Positions 26,678-35,790 of a DNA stretch of 64,000 nucleotides are shown here, piece by piece (the first letter of the stretch is position 1; every line of letters starts with the position of its first letter). This stretch comes from JBEIGE01 sp040382055. Its GTDB lineage: Bacteria; Pseudomonadota; Gammaproteobacteria; Burkholderiales; Burkholderiaceae_C. The notes below the pieces were generated by a model. The model did no database searches. It was not told the DNA's origin and worked only from the letters and a program-made list of their open reading frames with translations. The position numbers and the translations under genes are program-made. The stretch is from positions 62,001 through 126,000 of the forward strand of contig JBEIGE010000004.1 in assembly GCA_040382055.1 (NCBI GenBank). The letters run 5' to 3'.

Positions 26678-27919
26678 TTAGCCAGTGGAAACCTGCGCAC
26701 GCTCAAGCATGACATGCAATAGTACATTACAGCCGGCTGTAATGTGCTCGGGATTGGCATCTTCAATTTCATTGTGACTGATACCGTCTTTACAAGGAAT
26801 GAAGATCATACCGGTCGGAGCGAGCGATGCCATGTAGATTGCGTCGTGCCCGGCACCAGACACAACGTCTATGCTTGGATATCCAAACTTGACAGCTGCA
26901 CGCTTTACTGCATTGATACAGTCGACATTAAAGCTCAGTGCCCGATAGCTCGACACTAACTCGGTCTGAATCGACATGCCTGATTCAAGACTAAGCTTAT
27001 CTACGCAGGCCTGAACCTCGCTGGCCATTCGATCAACCAGTTCATCTGTCGCGTTACGCAAATCAATTGAAAATTTAACTCGGCCCGGGATGACGTTTCT
27101 GCTGTTGGGATGAACTTGGACCATGCCCACCGTCCCTCGTCCGTGGGGGCCATGTCGAAGGGCGCAAGCCACAACCTCCTGCATCAGCGTCGTGGCAACT
27201 TGCAAGGCGTCCTTACGCAACGCCATTGGAGTCGGACCGGCGTGGGCCTCCATTCCGGTGACAGTGCAATCAAACCAGCGAATGCCAAGGACACCTTGAA
27301 CCACACCGATGGTCATTTGGTTATCCTCCAGAACCGGGCCTTGCTCGATGTGCGTCTCGAAATATGCGCCGATGGGATGATCGCCAGGCTCCTGGCTACC
27401 CAAGTAGCCAATTCTCGAGAGCTCTTCGCGTACGGTTTTACCCTCGGTATCGACCGCAGCGTAAGCATGATCCAGCGAGAAGGCCTTGGCAAAAACACCC
27501 GATCCCATCATCACCGGAACAAAGCGAGAACCCTCTTCGTTGGTCCAAAAAACCACCTCGATCGGCGCCTGAGTTTCAACACCGTGATCGTTGAGTGTTC
27601 GAACAATTTCCAGTCCAGCAAGGACACCGTAGTTGCCATCAAATTTCCCACCAGTGGGCTGGGTGTCAATATGGCTACCCGTCATTATTGGGGGCAAGCT
27701 GTTGTCTCGGCCAGGCCGACGCATGAATACATTACCGATCTTGTCAACATTAACCGTCATGCCAGCCTCGCGGGCCCAAAGAATAACCAGATCGCGTCCT
27801 GCCTTGTCAAGATCCGTTAGAGCCATCCGGCAAACACCCCCTTTGGCCGTAGCGCCTATCTTGGCCAACTCCATCAGGGAAGCCCAAAGGCGAGGGCCGT
27901 TGATTTTCAATTCGTTCAT
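26678..27919 (-). CDS. M20-family N-carbamoyl-amino-acid hydrolase / allantoate amidohydrolase-like
   Basis: A 413-residue metallo-amidohydrolase of the hydantoinase/carbamoylase branch of peptidase family M20. The di-metal site is visible: His83 in GSHIDTQ, Asp94 in GGKFDGNYGVL, Glu128/Glu129 in WTNEEGSRF, a His in HIEQGPVLE (about 192) and one in GISHNEIE near the C-terminus. The dimerisation-domain residues (GMEAHAGPTPM, then NVIPGRVKFSIDLRN) are also present. Such enzymes split N-carbamoyl-L-amino acids, ureidopropionate or allantoate, releasing ammonia and CO2. It is the first gene of the leftward operon, 95 bp before the binding-protein gene, and diverges from the lipoprotein gene, so the operon promoter probably lies in 27920-28033. 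Confidence 0.93.
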   Translation of the reverse strand: MNELKINGPRLWASLMELAKIGATAKGGVCRMALTDLDKAGRDLVILWAREAGMTVNVDKIGNVFMRRPGRDNSLPPIMTGSHIDTQPTGGKFDGNYGVLAGLEIVRTLNDHGVETQAPIEVVFWTNEEGSRFVPVMMGSGVFAKAFSLDHAYAAVDTEGKTVREELSRIGYLGSQEPGDHPIGAYFETHIEQGPVLEDNQMTIGVVQGVLGIRWFDCTVTGMEAHAGPTPMALRKDALQVATTLMQEVVACALRHGPHGRGTVGMVQVHPNSRNVIPGRVKFSIDLRNATDELVDRMASEVQACVDKLSLESGMSIQTELVSSYRALSFNVDCINAVKRAAVKFGYPSIDVVSGAGHDAIYMASLAPTGMIFIPCKDGISHNEIEDANPEHITAGCNVLLHVMLERAQVSTG

Positions 27920-27999
27920 AAAAGTCGCAAGCTCTTTCAGGTTGTAGCGGGAGTCAACTAGACCATAAGATTATGCGGGAATCACATTGTTTTTCCGGC

Positions 28000-28027
28000 T
28001 TAACAATGTCTTCCACACATCTATGAT
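28000..28027 (+). promoter_or_regulatory. candidate promoter giving a leaderless lipoprotein mRNA
   Basis: TTAACA (28000-28005) and TATGAT (28022-28027) are separated by 16 bases, both one mismatch from the sigma-70 consensus. A transcript starting about seven bases after the -10 box would begin at or next to the ATG at 28034. The gene has no Shine-Dalgarno sequence, which agrees with a leaderless mRNA. Confidence 0.35.
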
Positions 28028-28033
28028 GAATGT

Positions 28034-28492
28034 ATGAAACTAATTTCAAGCACCTTGGCCTTAATGCTCGTTCTTACAGGCTGTGCAAAAATCAACGATG
28101 CAGGCATGAAGCTTCTATCTTCTTCGTCCCCAGCATTCATGTTCATCAATGGACAATTTCTCTCAGGTAATGCGGTGCTTTACACTGATCGCAGTGGAAC
28201 TTTGGCTTTGGAATCCGCCCTTGAGCCCAAAATTAAATGTATGGGCAGTATTCGATACACTGCAACACGCTCGGGAATTGCAAATATCCGGTGCACCGAC
28301 AGCATCGAATCCGTCATGACCTTCAATGCCGTTACTGAAACTCGCGGCTTTGGAGGCGGCTTAACCGGCCTGGGACCAGCTAGCTTCGCATTTGGCGTAA
28401 CCGCCGAAGAAGCTTCAGCTTACCTGGCTTTGCCCGCTGGAAAACGCATAGTGACCAGCCCGACTGGCGAAGCACAACTGGCTTCGAATTGA
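28034..28492 (+). CDS. hypothetical lipoprotein
   Basis: A 152-residue protein with a lipoprotein signal (MKLISSTLALMLVLTGC; lipobox LTGC, Cys17), hence probably membrane-anchored and facing the periplasm. The mature part is rich in Ser, Thr and Gly and contains two further cysteines (KCMGSIRYTA and NIRCTDSIES, about 73 and 90) that could form a disulphide bond. No domain is recognised. It stands alone, divergent from the carbamoylase operon and converging with the Bug receptor gene. The start has no ribosome-binding site; see the promoter entry. Confidence 0.7.
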   Translation: MKLISSTLALMLVLTGCAKINDAGMKLLSSSSPAFMFINGQFLSGNAVLYTDRSGTLALESALEPKIKCMGSIRYTATRSGIANIRCTDSIESVMTFNAVTETRGFGGGLTGLGPASFAFGVTAEEASAYLALPAGKRIVTSPTGEAQLASN

Positions 28493-28523
28493 TTAAGAAA
28501 AAAGCTAGGCTACCCACCTTCTC

Positions 28524-29516
28524 CTACTCTGCTGTAGCACCTGAATCCTTGACCACCTTGGCCCACTTGATGATTTCGGAGCGCTGATAGGCCGCAAGTT
28601 CTTCGGCTGTCGAGCCAACTGGATCGAGACCGATATCACTCAGGCGCTTGGCAACATCAGGTAATTTCAGGATACGTGAGATCTCAGTTTGAAGTTTGTC
28701 GACAATGGGCTTTGGGGTTCCTGGAGGGGCAAAAACGGCAAACCAGGAAACAGCTTCAAAGCCGGGCAGACCAGCTTCGGCAATCGTCGGAATTTCAGGT
28801 GCGGCAGGAGACCGCTTCTGGCTGGTAACGCCAAGCGCCCTGAGCTTACCCTCCCTGACCAAAGGCAAACTTGATGGCATGTTGTCAAACATCATGGTGA
28901 CTCGCCCGCCGAGCAAGTCAGGAATCGCACTGGCGCGACCTTTATAAGGAATATGGGTCATGTCTATGCCTGTCATGCTTTTGAACAGTTCGCCAGAGAC
29001 ATGTATCGATGTTCCGGAGCCAGACGAGGCGAAGGACATCTTGCCCTCTTTTTTGCCCAGGTCAATCAACTCGCGCAAGGTCTTTGCAGGGACTTCGTTG
29101 TTGATGACCAGCATATTCGGCGTGGTGGCAACCAGACTCACCGGAGCGAAATCCTTCACCATGTCGTAAGGCATTTTCGAATAGAGAGCACCGTTAATCG
29201 AGTGCGTACCAACCGTACCAACAACAATGGTGTGCCCGTCTGGTGACGACTTGGCAACGAAATCAGCCCCGATATTCCCACCGGAGCCCGGCTTGTTGTC
29301 AATCACAACCGGTTGCCCCCAAACAGCCGACATGCGCTCCCCCAGAATCCGTGCAATGATGTCTGGAGCACCGCCGGTGGTGAAAGTCACCACGATGCGC
29401 ATGGGTTTATTAGGAAATGGCGGTGTTGAAGGTTGGGCAGGGCTTTGGAGAGCCAGGCCCATACCGATTGATGCAACAGCCAAATTGAGTAGCAATTTTC
29501 CAGCACGCACAAGCAT
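28524..29516 (-). CDS. Bug-family tripartite tricarboxylate transporter substrate-binding protein
   Basis: A 330-residue periplasmic binding protein of the Bug (TctC) family, greatly expanded in Burkholderiales. The signal peptide is clear (LLLNLAVASIGMGLALQSPAQ). Typical family blocks follow: FPNKPMRIVVTFTTGGAPDIIARIL, VIDNKPGSGGNIGADFVAKS and the later HIPYKGRASAIPDLLGGRV, where the glycine-rich loops contact a ligand carboxylate. There are no TctA/TctB membrane genes nearby, so it is an orphan receptor. The ligand is unknown. Confidence 0.92.
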   Translation of the reverse strand: MLVRAGKLLLNLAVASIGMGLALQSPAQPSTPPFPNKPMRIVVTFTTGGAPDIIARILGERMSAVWGQPVVIDNKPGSGGNIGADFVAKSSPDGHTIVVGTVGTHSINGALYSKMPYDMVKDFAPVSLVATTPNMLVINNEVPAKTLRELIDLGKKEGKMSFASSGSGTSIHVSGELFKSMTGIDMTHIPYKGRASAIPDLLGGRVTMMFDNMPSSLPLVREGKLRALGVTSQKRSPAAPEIPTIAEAGLPGFEAVSWFAVFAPPGTPKPIVDKLQTEISRILKLPDVAKRLSDIGLDPVGSTAEELAAYQRSEIIKWAKVVKDSGATAE

Positions 29517-29568
29517 CTCCTATCAACAAAGAGTGATGAATATGCGCCATTATGGGGCGGTCCAGGGT

Positions 29569-31344
29569 TTAACGCTCTGTACGGGCCGCTCTCTTTTGAA
29601 CATCTCTAGGCACAAACACTTTGCCACCGTTACCAGGTTTTGCAAAAACGGGTTTGCCGCCTATAAGCTTACGCGGGGCGAAATCTGCGCGTGGTCCAGC
29701 AGTATCGGTGCGACCTGAACCGGCGAAACGGTCGTTGAATCCGCCCTTGCGTTCATAACTGAAACCTTCACGCCCTGAAGCACCACGCTCATCTCGCTGG
29801 CCACCAAAGCCAGATTGATTCGGCCTGTCATTGGAAAAGCCGCTCTTGCCAGGGTTAAAGCTGACATTGCGGGGACCGGGACCGAATTTCCGGTCGCGTG
29901 AAGGACCTTCGCCGGGTCCACGGCTGTTGCGGCCGCCGAAGTTTGAGTTGGGTCGTGCGTCAGGAAAGCGCTGCTTTGGCTCCATACCCGGAATAACCTC
30001 AGCCTTGAACTGTTGGCGGCTGTATGACTCGATATCAAAAATCTTGCGGCGATCTCTGAATTCAGCAAAAGTTACGGCTATGCCATCGCGCCCTGCACGT
30101 CCGGTTCGCCCAATACGATGTGTGTAATCCTCAGCCTTCATGGGTAAACCGAAGTTGAAGACATGACTGATGGTAGGCACATCAATACCTCGCGCAGCAA
30201 CATCGGTTGCAACCAGAATTTGAACCTGGCCTTGGCGCAATGCCATGAGGCGACGATTGCGCAGCCCCTGGCTCAGGGCACCGTGCAGAGCCACGGCATC
30301 GAATCCGTCTTGCTGCAAGTCATTGGCAAGTCCATCGCATTCGATTTGGGTGCTTGCGAAGACAATCGCCTGGTTAATGGAAGTGTCACGCAACCAATGA
30401 TCAAGTAGCTGCCTTTTGTGTTGTGCCGTATCTGCCCAGAACAATACTTGTTTGATGTTGGCGTGCTTTTCCTGTGGAGAGTCGATCTGGATTTTCTTCA
30501 CAGATGTCCCGTTGTCATGCATCACGCGCATGGCGAGTTGCTGAATCCGTGGAGCAAAAGTAGCGCTGAACATCATGGTCTGCTGACGCTGGCTTGTAAG
30601 TTGATTGACTTCGGCAAGATCGTCAGAAAAGCCCAAATCGAGCATCCGGTCGGCCTCGTCGACCACTAGGAAGCGAACCTGGTCTAGCTTGATTTGCATA
30701 GAGCGCTGCAAGTCAAGCAAACGCCCCGGAGTGGCGACCACCAGATCGGCATTTTGCAACTTTGCAATTTGCAATTGGTAAGGCATGCCACCCACCACAT
30801 TTGCGACCCGCAAACCACGGCAGTGCTTGACCAAATCTATCGCATCGTGCGCTACTTGCTGTGCCAATTCACGGGTGGGACACAAAATCAGAGCGCCTGG
30901 TGTTGCTGCCTTGAAATTACGTGTATTGGTCGGATCTTTGCGTTTAGGGCGCTTGGGCGGTGCCTCGCCGTTTGCAGCGGCATTGGCAACTGCCCGCTCA
31001 AAATCAGCACGCTCCTTGGCCTCATTCTGGGCAATTTGAGCAAGCAAGGTGTGCAAAACCGGCAACAAAAAAGCCGCTGTTTTACCGCTACCGGTTTGGC
31101 TCGAAACCATTAAATCAACGAATCGGCGAGGCTCAGCTTCTATTGAAGAAGTACTTGGCAGCGCCAAAGGAATCACTTCGGTCTGAACCTGGGTTGGTTG
31201 TGTATAGCCCAAATCAGCGACAGCTTGAACCAGCTCAGCCGCAAGGCCCATGCTCACAAAGCCGTTAGGCACTACAGGCTCATTCGAGATAGAGGAATTG
31301 TCAACAGACGATGTATCGCCTGTCACTTCAAAAGTGTCAGTCAT
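29569..31344 (-). CDS. rhlE: DEAD-box RNA helicase, RhlE-like, with RGG-rich tail
   Basis: A 591-residue DEAD-box ATP-dependent RNA helicase. It has the Q motif (GYTQPTQVQTEVIPLAL), motif I SQTGSGKT, Ia PTRELAQQ, Ib TPGRLLD, DEAD in VVDEADRMLDLGF, motif III FSATF and motif VI HRIGRTGRAGR. After about residue 435 a long low-complexity tail rich in Gly, Arg, Phe and Asn follows (SNFGGRNSRGPGEG and similar), a probable RNA-binding, unstructured extension. Between motifs I and Ia there is an insertion rich in Ala/Lys/Arg (about 90-120, NGEAPPKRPKRK). ATG 31344 is preferred over TTG 31362. The likely role is RNA remodelling in ribosome assembly or decay; the RhlE assignment rests on overall layout and is moderately certain. 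Confidence 0.9.
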   Translation of the reverse strand: MTDTFEVTGDTSSVDNSSISNEPVVPNGFVSMGLAAELVQAVADLGYTQPTQVQTEVIPLALPSTSSIEAEPRRFVDLMVSSQTGSGKTAAFLLPVLHTLLAQIAQNEAKERADFERAVANAAANGEAPPKRPKRKDPTNTRNFKAATPGALILCPTRELAQQVAHDAIDLVKHCRGLRVANVVGGMPYQLQIAKLQNADLVVATPGRLLDLQRSMQIKLDQVRFLVVDEADRMLDLGFSDDLAEVNQLTSQRQQTMMFSATFAPRIQQLAMRVMHDNGTSVKKIQIDSPQEKHANIKQVLFWADTAQHKRQLLDHWLRDTSINQAIVFASTQIECDGLANDLQQDGFDAVALHGALSQGLRNRRLMALRQGQVQILVATDVAARGIDVPTISHVFNFGLPMKAEDYTHRIGRTGRAGRDGIAVTFAEFRDRRKIFDIESYSRQQFKAEVIPGMEPKQRFPDARPNSNFGGRNSRGPGEGPSRDRKFGPGPRNVSFNPGKSGFSNDRPNQSGFGGQRDERGASGREGFSYERKGGFNDRFAGSGRTDTAGPRADFAPRKLIGGKPVFAKPGNGGKVFVPRDVQKRAARTER

Positions 31345-31591
31345 TGGATTTCTCACACGCAAGCGCCGCCGTCAGGCGGGAGCTCCGTTAATGGTTAAAA
31401 AACATCAACCATCAATCGGAACCCGCATCGGTCTAGGCCGGTGCCGTGGACTTTTCTCAGCAAAAGCTGGAGTCCGGTGAGTGAAGGGAGATGCACAAAA
31501 TTCACTTTTTTGAAGCGAATCTGCAGATTATGCATCGAATTCGGGTTTTTACCTAATGAGCGATTAAACCTTGGGCATGCAGGTCAAAAAT

Positions 31592-32161
31592 TTAGTCCCT
31601 CCGCAAGAAATTATCTCTGTAATGAATCAGCTCATCAATGGACTCATGAACGTCTGCAAGAGCCGTGTGCCGTTGCTTCTTTTTAAATGAACTGTAGACA
31701 TCCGGCCGCCAACGACGAGCCAGTTCTTTCAAGGTGCTGACATCCAGATTGCGGTAGTGAAGATAGGCCTCCAACTTAGGCATGTACTTAACCAAAAATC
31801 GCCGGTCCTGTCCTATGCTGTTTCCGCACATGGGTGAAGCGCCATTAGGGACGTACTGTGCGATGAATTCCAACAACTTGACTTGAGCAATATCTTCATT
31901 CAAAGTTGACTCTTTAACCTTCAAAATCAGCCCGCTCTTTCCATGAGTGCCCTTGTTCCAGGCGTCCATCTTGTCAAGTTGTTCATCACTTTGATGAATC
32001 ACAAGAACGGGGCCTTCAATGCGAGGCTCCAAGTTGGGGCCTGTCACAACAATCGCAATCTCAATTAGACGCTCTGTTTCGGGGTTAAGGCCGGTCATCT
32101 CACAGTCCAGCCAAACCAAGTTTTTATCTGATTTAGTCAGTAAGGTATTGTTTTGGGTCAT
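31592..32161 (-). CDS. orn: oligoribonuclease
   Basis: A 189-residue DEDDh 3'-5' exoribonuclease that degrades 2-5-nucleotide RNA ends (including pGpG) to mononucleotides in the cytoplasm. The catalytic residues are present: Asp19 and Glu21 in WLDCEMTG, the Asp in NSIGQDRRFL, and the His-Asp pair in HTALADVHESI. Length and the C-terminal IDELIHYRDNF are typical. It is divergent from the M48 protease gene (37 bp apart). The 247 bp between its end and the helicase start contain no gene or clear hairpin that I can see. Confidence 0.96.
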   Translation of the reverse strand: MTQNNTLLTKSDKNLVWLDCEMTGLNPETERLIEIAIVVTGPNLEPRIEGPVLVIHQSDEQLDKMDAWNKGTHGKSGLILKVKESTLNEDIAQVKLLEFIAQYVPNGASPMCGNSIGQDRRFLVKYMPKLEAYLHYRNLDVSTLKELARRWRPDVYSSFKKKQRHTALADVHESIDELIHYRDNFLRRD

Positions 32162-32198
32162 GGTCTGAATTGTTACCGATGCCCTAAACTAGCTCAAC

Positions 32199-33467
32199 AT
32201 GTATGAGCAAATCACCCCCTCCTTGACCATAACTATCGTTTTTGCGTTCACGCTCCTGGCCGGCCTGTTCGTCAGGTTTTGGCTGATATCCCGACAAATT
32301 CGGCATGTATCGCTAAACCGGTCCCAGGTTCCGGCTGTTTTTGAGAACACGATTTCACTGAGTTCTCACCATAAGGCGGCCGACTACACCCTGGTAAAAA
32401 CCCGGTTTTCTTTGATTGAAATGGCTTTTGGAGCCACCATCATTATTTGCTGGACTTTTTTGGGCGGCCTGAACACCTTGAATCTGGCTTTGTCAGGCTG
32501 GTTGGGCGGTGGGATGATCCAAGAACTAATACTTGTTTCTTCATTTGTAGTTGTGGGCGGACTGGCCGAACTTCCACTGGCCTTGTATCAAACCTTTGTG
32601 ATTGAGCAGCGGTTTGGCTTCAACAAGATGACCATTAAATTATGGCTTTCGGACCTAGTTAAATCGACTTTGGTAGCAGTTGTTCTGGGTCTGCCCGTTG
32701 TAGCCCTTCTTTTATGGATCATGGGGGCAACCGGCGAATTCTGGTGGCTTTGGTCCTGGAGCTTCTGGATGGGGTTTAACCTCCTCCTGCTAGTTGTTTA
32801 CCCAACTTTCATAGCCCCGATTTTTAATCAATTCAAGCCCCTTGAAGACGAAGCACTCAGGGAACGCGTGAACAAACTGATGAACCGTTGCGGGTTCTCA
32901 AGTAAAGGGCTATTTGTGATGGATGGGAGCAAGCGCAGTGCCCATGCAAATGCATATTTCACTGGTTTTGGCTCCGCCAAGAGAGTTGTTTTTTATGACA
33001 CTCTACTCAAACAGTTAACACCCGGGGAGGTTGATGCGGTTCTGGCGCACGAGCTGGGGCATTTCAAGCACAAACACATCATCAAACGGATCTTGAGCAT
33101 GTTTGGCACGAGCTTTCTGGCATTTGCCCTGCTAGGCTGGCTTGCTGCACAAACATGGTTTTATTCAGGCTTGGGCGTGACCCCCAACCTCGGGATGCCC
33201 AATAACGCGCTGGCCTTACTGCTGTTTATGCTGACCGCTCCTGTATTTAGCTTTTTCATTACACCTGTAATGGCGTTGATTTCAAGGAATCATGAATTTG
33301 AAGCAGATGCCTATGCAGTTAATCAGACCTGCGGAAGTGACCTGTCAAGTGCTTTGCTCAAGCTGTACGAAGATAATGCATCAACCCTCACTCCAGACCC
33401 CTTGTTTGCAAAGTTCTACTATTCCCATCCACCAGCCTCTGAACGACTTGTACGGATTTTGAATTGA
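32199..33467 (+). CDS. M48-family membrane metalloprotease (Ste24/CAAX-protease-like)
   Basis: A 422-residue integral-membrane zinc protease. It shows several N-terminal transmembrane helices, the zinc motif HELGH at 284-288 and the third ligand Glu in EFEAD (366-370). The overall layout (YPTFIAPIFNQFKPLED, then SKRSAHANAYFTGFG) is that of the Ste24p-like branch of family M48, not HtpX. Bacterial members lack CAAX substrates and are thought to act in envelope quality control; that is family knowledge, not shown here. It begins at ATG 32199, divergent from orn, and is followed 24 bp later by the pterin dehydratase gene, so the three rightward genes to rsgA are probably one operon. Confidence 0.94.
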   Translation: MYEQITPSLTITIVFAFTLLAGLFVRFWLISRQIRHVSLNRSQVPAVFENTISLSSHHKAADYTLVKTRFSLIEMAFGATIIICWTFLGGLNTLNLALSGWLGGGMIQELILVSSFVVVGGLAELPLALYQTFVIEQRFGFNKMTIKLWLSDLVKSTLVAVVLGLPVVALLLWIMGATGEFWWLWSWSFWMGFNLLLLVVYPTFIAPIFNQFKPLEDEALRERVNKLMNRCGFSSKGLFVMDGSKRSAHANAYFTGFGSAKRVVFYDTLLKQLTPGEVDAVLAHELGHFKHKHIIKRILSMFGTSFLAFALLGWLAAQTWFYSGLGVTPNLGMPNNALALLLFMLTAPVFSFFITPVMALISRNHEFEADAYAVNQTCGSDLSSALLKLYEDNASTLTPDPLFAKFYYSHPPASERLVRILN

Positions 33468-33491
33468 TACCAACCAGCCATCGGAGTTTCA

Positions 33492-33830
33492 ATGCTACCC
33501 ATCAAAGACTGGTCTAAGACATTGCGTCGTTCGCTGACGCCAACACAAATCGTCGCAAGTCTGGCTAAGTTGGAAGGCTGGCGACTAACTGGCGATGGCA
33601 CTGATATTGCCATCGTAAAAGAATTCACCTTCGCCAATTACTTCCACACCATGGCTTTTGTGAATGGCGTCGCGTTGATCGCGCATACGCAAGACCATCA
33701 TCCAGCACTGGAGGTTCTCTTCAACCGTTGTCTTGTTAAATTCAATACACACGACGTACAAGGACTATCCGCTAACGACTTTGAATGTGCAGCACTAGTT
33801 GATGCTCTGCTCAAAAGGGCTGACATTTGA
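33492..33830 (+). CDS. 4a-hydroxytetrahydrobiopterin (pterin-4a-carbinolamine) dehydratase
   Basis: A 112-residue pterin-4a-carbinolamine dehydratase. The active-site signature is intact: AHTQDHHPALEVLFNRCLVK with the paired His, and the following THDVQGLSANDFECAALVD. The enzyme regenerates pterin cofactors after aromatic hydroxylation; in Burkholderiales it is often far from phenylalanine hydroxylase and may be involved in general pterin repair. The coding region ends in TGA that overlaps the TTG start of rsgA (TTGA, 33827-33830), so translation of the two is coupled. Confidence 0.92.
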   Translation: MLPIKDWSKTLRRSLTPTQIVASLAKLEGWRLTGDGTDIAIVKEFTFANYFHTMAFVNGVALIAHTQDHHPALEVLFNRCLVKFNTHDVQGLSANDFECAALVDALLKRADI

Positions 33831-34783
33831 CTGCTAAGGATGCCCTACCTTCAGGACTCGTTATTGCCAACTACGGTCGCCATCTTCTGGTTGAGACAAC
33901 TGAGGGGAAGCGGCTGATCTGCCACTCTCGGGGTAAAAAAAATACTGCGGTGGTGGGTGATCGCGTGTTGTGGCAAGCAACCCAGGATGAGGGGACGATT
34001 GAAAAAGTACAGCCCCGTCGAAATTTGTTTTTCCGGCAGGATGAGATTCGGACCAAGTCATTCGCAGCCAACCTTGATCAAGTACTCATTCTGATTGCAG
34101 CAGAGCCAGAGTTCTCTGAAAGCCAGCTCTCACGCGCGCTGATCGCGGCAGAGGCTGAAGGAATCAAGCCCATCATCGCACTTAATAAAAGCGATCTGAA
34201 AGCTCCATTTCAGTATGCGTTAGGCAAACTGGAGGCCTACCGGAAAATGGGGTACGAAGTCTTGCCCATGGCTCTCAATCCCAGGCTGGCAGCAGATGTT
34301 CGTGCTGCTGCAGCACCAGGTTCCAACACGGTTCTGGCTGGGCTTATGGCGCTGTTATCGAAAAAAACAACTTTGGTACTGGGCCCTTCTGGATCTGGAA
34401 AAAGTACTTTGATTAACCTCTTGGTTCCAGAGGCCCATGCATTGACGGGCGAAATATCCACAGCATTGAACTCCGGCAAGCACACAACAACCAGCACAAC
34501 CTGGTACTGGGTCGAAAGGGATACAAGCACAGCTCTAATTGACTCTCCAGGATTTCAGGAGTTTGGCTTGCAACATATTGATTCAATGCACCTGGCAGAA
34601 CTCATGCCAGACTTAAAACCCTGGATCAAAAACTGCAAGTTCTACAATTGCAGCCATCTTCATGAACCTGGCTGCGGTTTGATAGCAGAGCTCAACTCAA
34701 GCTCAAGTAACCATGAAATATCAGCTAATCGCTACAATATATATTGCGATTTGTTTGCTGAGTTATCTGTCAGTAGGCGCTGA
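33827..34783 (+). CDS. rsgA: ribosome small-subunit-dependent GTPase A
   Basis: A 318-residue circularly permuted GTPase that acts in late 30S subunit maturation. An N-terminal OB fold (about 1-75) is followed by the GTPase motifs in permuted order: NKSD (G4, 120-123), GPSGSGKST (G1, 186-194) and DSPG (G3, 239-242). The C-terminal zinc finger has Cys270, Cys275, His277 and Cys283 in CKFYNCSHLHEPGC. The start is TTG 33827, preceded by AAAAGGG about seven bases upstream and overlapping the previous stop. The usual Arg/Tyr motif RYNIYCDLF follows the finger. The gene converges with the CobD-like gene, five bases apart. Confidence 0.96.
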   Translation: MTAKDALPSGLVIANYGRHLLVETTEGKRLICHSRGKKNTAVVGDRVLWQATQDEGTIEKVQPRRNLFFRQDEIRTKSFAANLDQVLILIAAEPEFSESQLSRALIAAEAEGIKPIIALNKSDLKAPFQYALGKLEAYRKMGYEVLPMALNPRLAADVRAAAAPGSNTVLAGLMALLSKKTTLVLGPSGSGKSTLINLLVPEAHALTGEISTALNSGKHTTTSTTWYWVERDTSTALIDSPGFQEFGLQHIDSMHLAELMPDLKPWIKNCKFYNCSHLHEPGCGLIAELNSSSSNHEISANRYNIYCDLFAELSVSRR

Positions 34784-34788
34784 GTGTT

Positions 34789-35736
34789 TCAACCCAGCAA
34801 CCTTGCGAAGGTTAACAAAGCTAGCAGAACCATCCACATCACCACTGATCGCCATACAAGACCAACTATGGTTGTCAAATGAGAGATTTGAGGCTCTTGG
34901 CTGATGGCGGGTGTATCACCTTCTGACGATTTGCTTTCCAAGACAGGTTCGCCTAAGTTAATACCCACCGCTCCGGAAGTTGCAGCAAGAATAAGGCCGT
35001 CGTTATCTTCCAGGCCCCTGGATTGAAAGTTTCTCCAACGATCTATCGCTTCTTCGAAACTACCTACAACGGCGAAACCCAAGGCCGTCAAGCGAGCTGG
35101 TAACCAATCAATGATTCGCCATAACGTCTTTGCTAAATTTTGAGAAGCCTCACTGACGACATGACCATTAATCGGACTGGAATTCTTCCAATAACGAGCA
35201 ACATAATCGCTTAGTCGGTAAACAATGGCCCCGGCAGGCCCCATGCCTATGGCGGCAAAAACTGAAAAGCAAACCAACACACCAAACACATGTCGGTGTG
35301 CTGAAAGAATGGAAAATTCGATAACGTGCCGGATGATCTCTCGCCTGGGTATGTCATTGGCATCAATTTGCTGCCAAATTGCAAGCAGCCTTCTTGACTC
35401 TTCTTCATCTCCTGCTACCAGTGCTATTCGGATTTGCGTGAAGTGGGAACTGAATTGCCGGAACCCCAAAGTCAGGTAAAGAATTGCAACGCTCCAGATA
35501 ACAGCAAATAGCCATCCCAGATACACCATTACTACCCAATGAATACCTGAAGCTATGAGGGCGGGTAGCACAACAGCTCCCGACCAGACCAGCCAGGCAT
35601 GATGCGGTCGGCCGGTATCAAAATTTCGAGTCACCCAGCTTACCCAGACTCGAAGATTTGCATGGACAAAGTTGTCCCTCGAGAGTGGCCTAGCTTGCTC
35701 TAGAAGAAAAGCCAGAAGAATGGCGAAAAAACTCAT
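34789..35736 (-). CDS. CobD/CbiB- or AmpE-like membrane protein
   Basis: A 315-residue polytopic membrane protein that starts MSFFAILLAFLLEQARPLSR, a motif characteristic of the CobD/CbiB-like proteins of Burkholderiales and of AmpE. There are about five hydrophobic segments, with conserved charged residues in between (HVIEFSILSAHRHVFGVLVC, then YRLSDYVARYW). No cobalamin genes are in the window, so a role in adenosylcobinamide synthesis is not supported by context. A signalling or unknown function similar to AmpE is as likely. It is convergent with rsgA. Confidence 0.75.
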   Translation of the reverse strand: MSFFAILLAFLLEQARPLSRDNFVHANLRVWVSWVTRNFDTGRPHHAWLVWSGAVVLPALIASGIHWVVMVYLGWLFAVIWSVAILYLTLGFRQFSSHFTQIRIALVAGDEEESRRLLAIWQQIDANDIPRREIIRHVIEFSILSAHRHVFGVLVCFSVFAAIGMGPAGAIVYRLSDYVARYWKNSSPINGHVVSEASQNLAKTLWRIIDWLPARLTALGFAVVGSFEEAIDRWRNFQSRGLEDNDGLILAATSGAVGINLGEPVLESKSSEGDTPAISQEPQISHLTTIVGLVWRSVVMWMVLLALLTFARLLG

Positions 35737-35790
35737 GCCGTCATCATAGCGGCGAGGATCGAAAAAATATGGATCGACTTCAAGAAGACA

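Noticed and set aside
33827..33830. rsgA lacking a start codon (no ATG near the beginning)
   Set aside because: TTG with a good upstream AAAAGGG and a TTGA overlap explains it; there is no truncation of the OB domain.
34713..34783. Repeat-derived extension at the end of rsgA (GCTACAATATATATTGCGA)
   Set aside because: The encoded RYNIYCDLF matches the usual conserved C-terminal helix of RsgA, so the resemblance to the dispersed repeat is probably chance.
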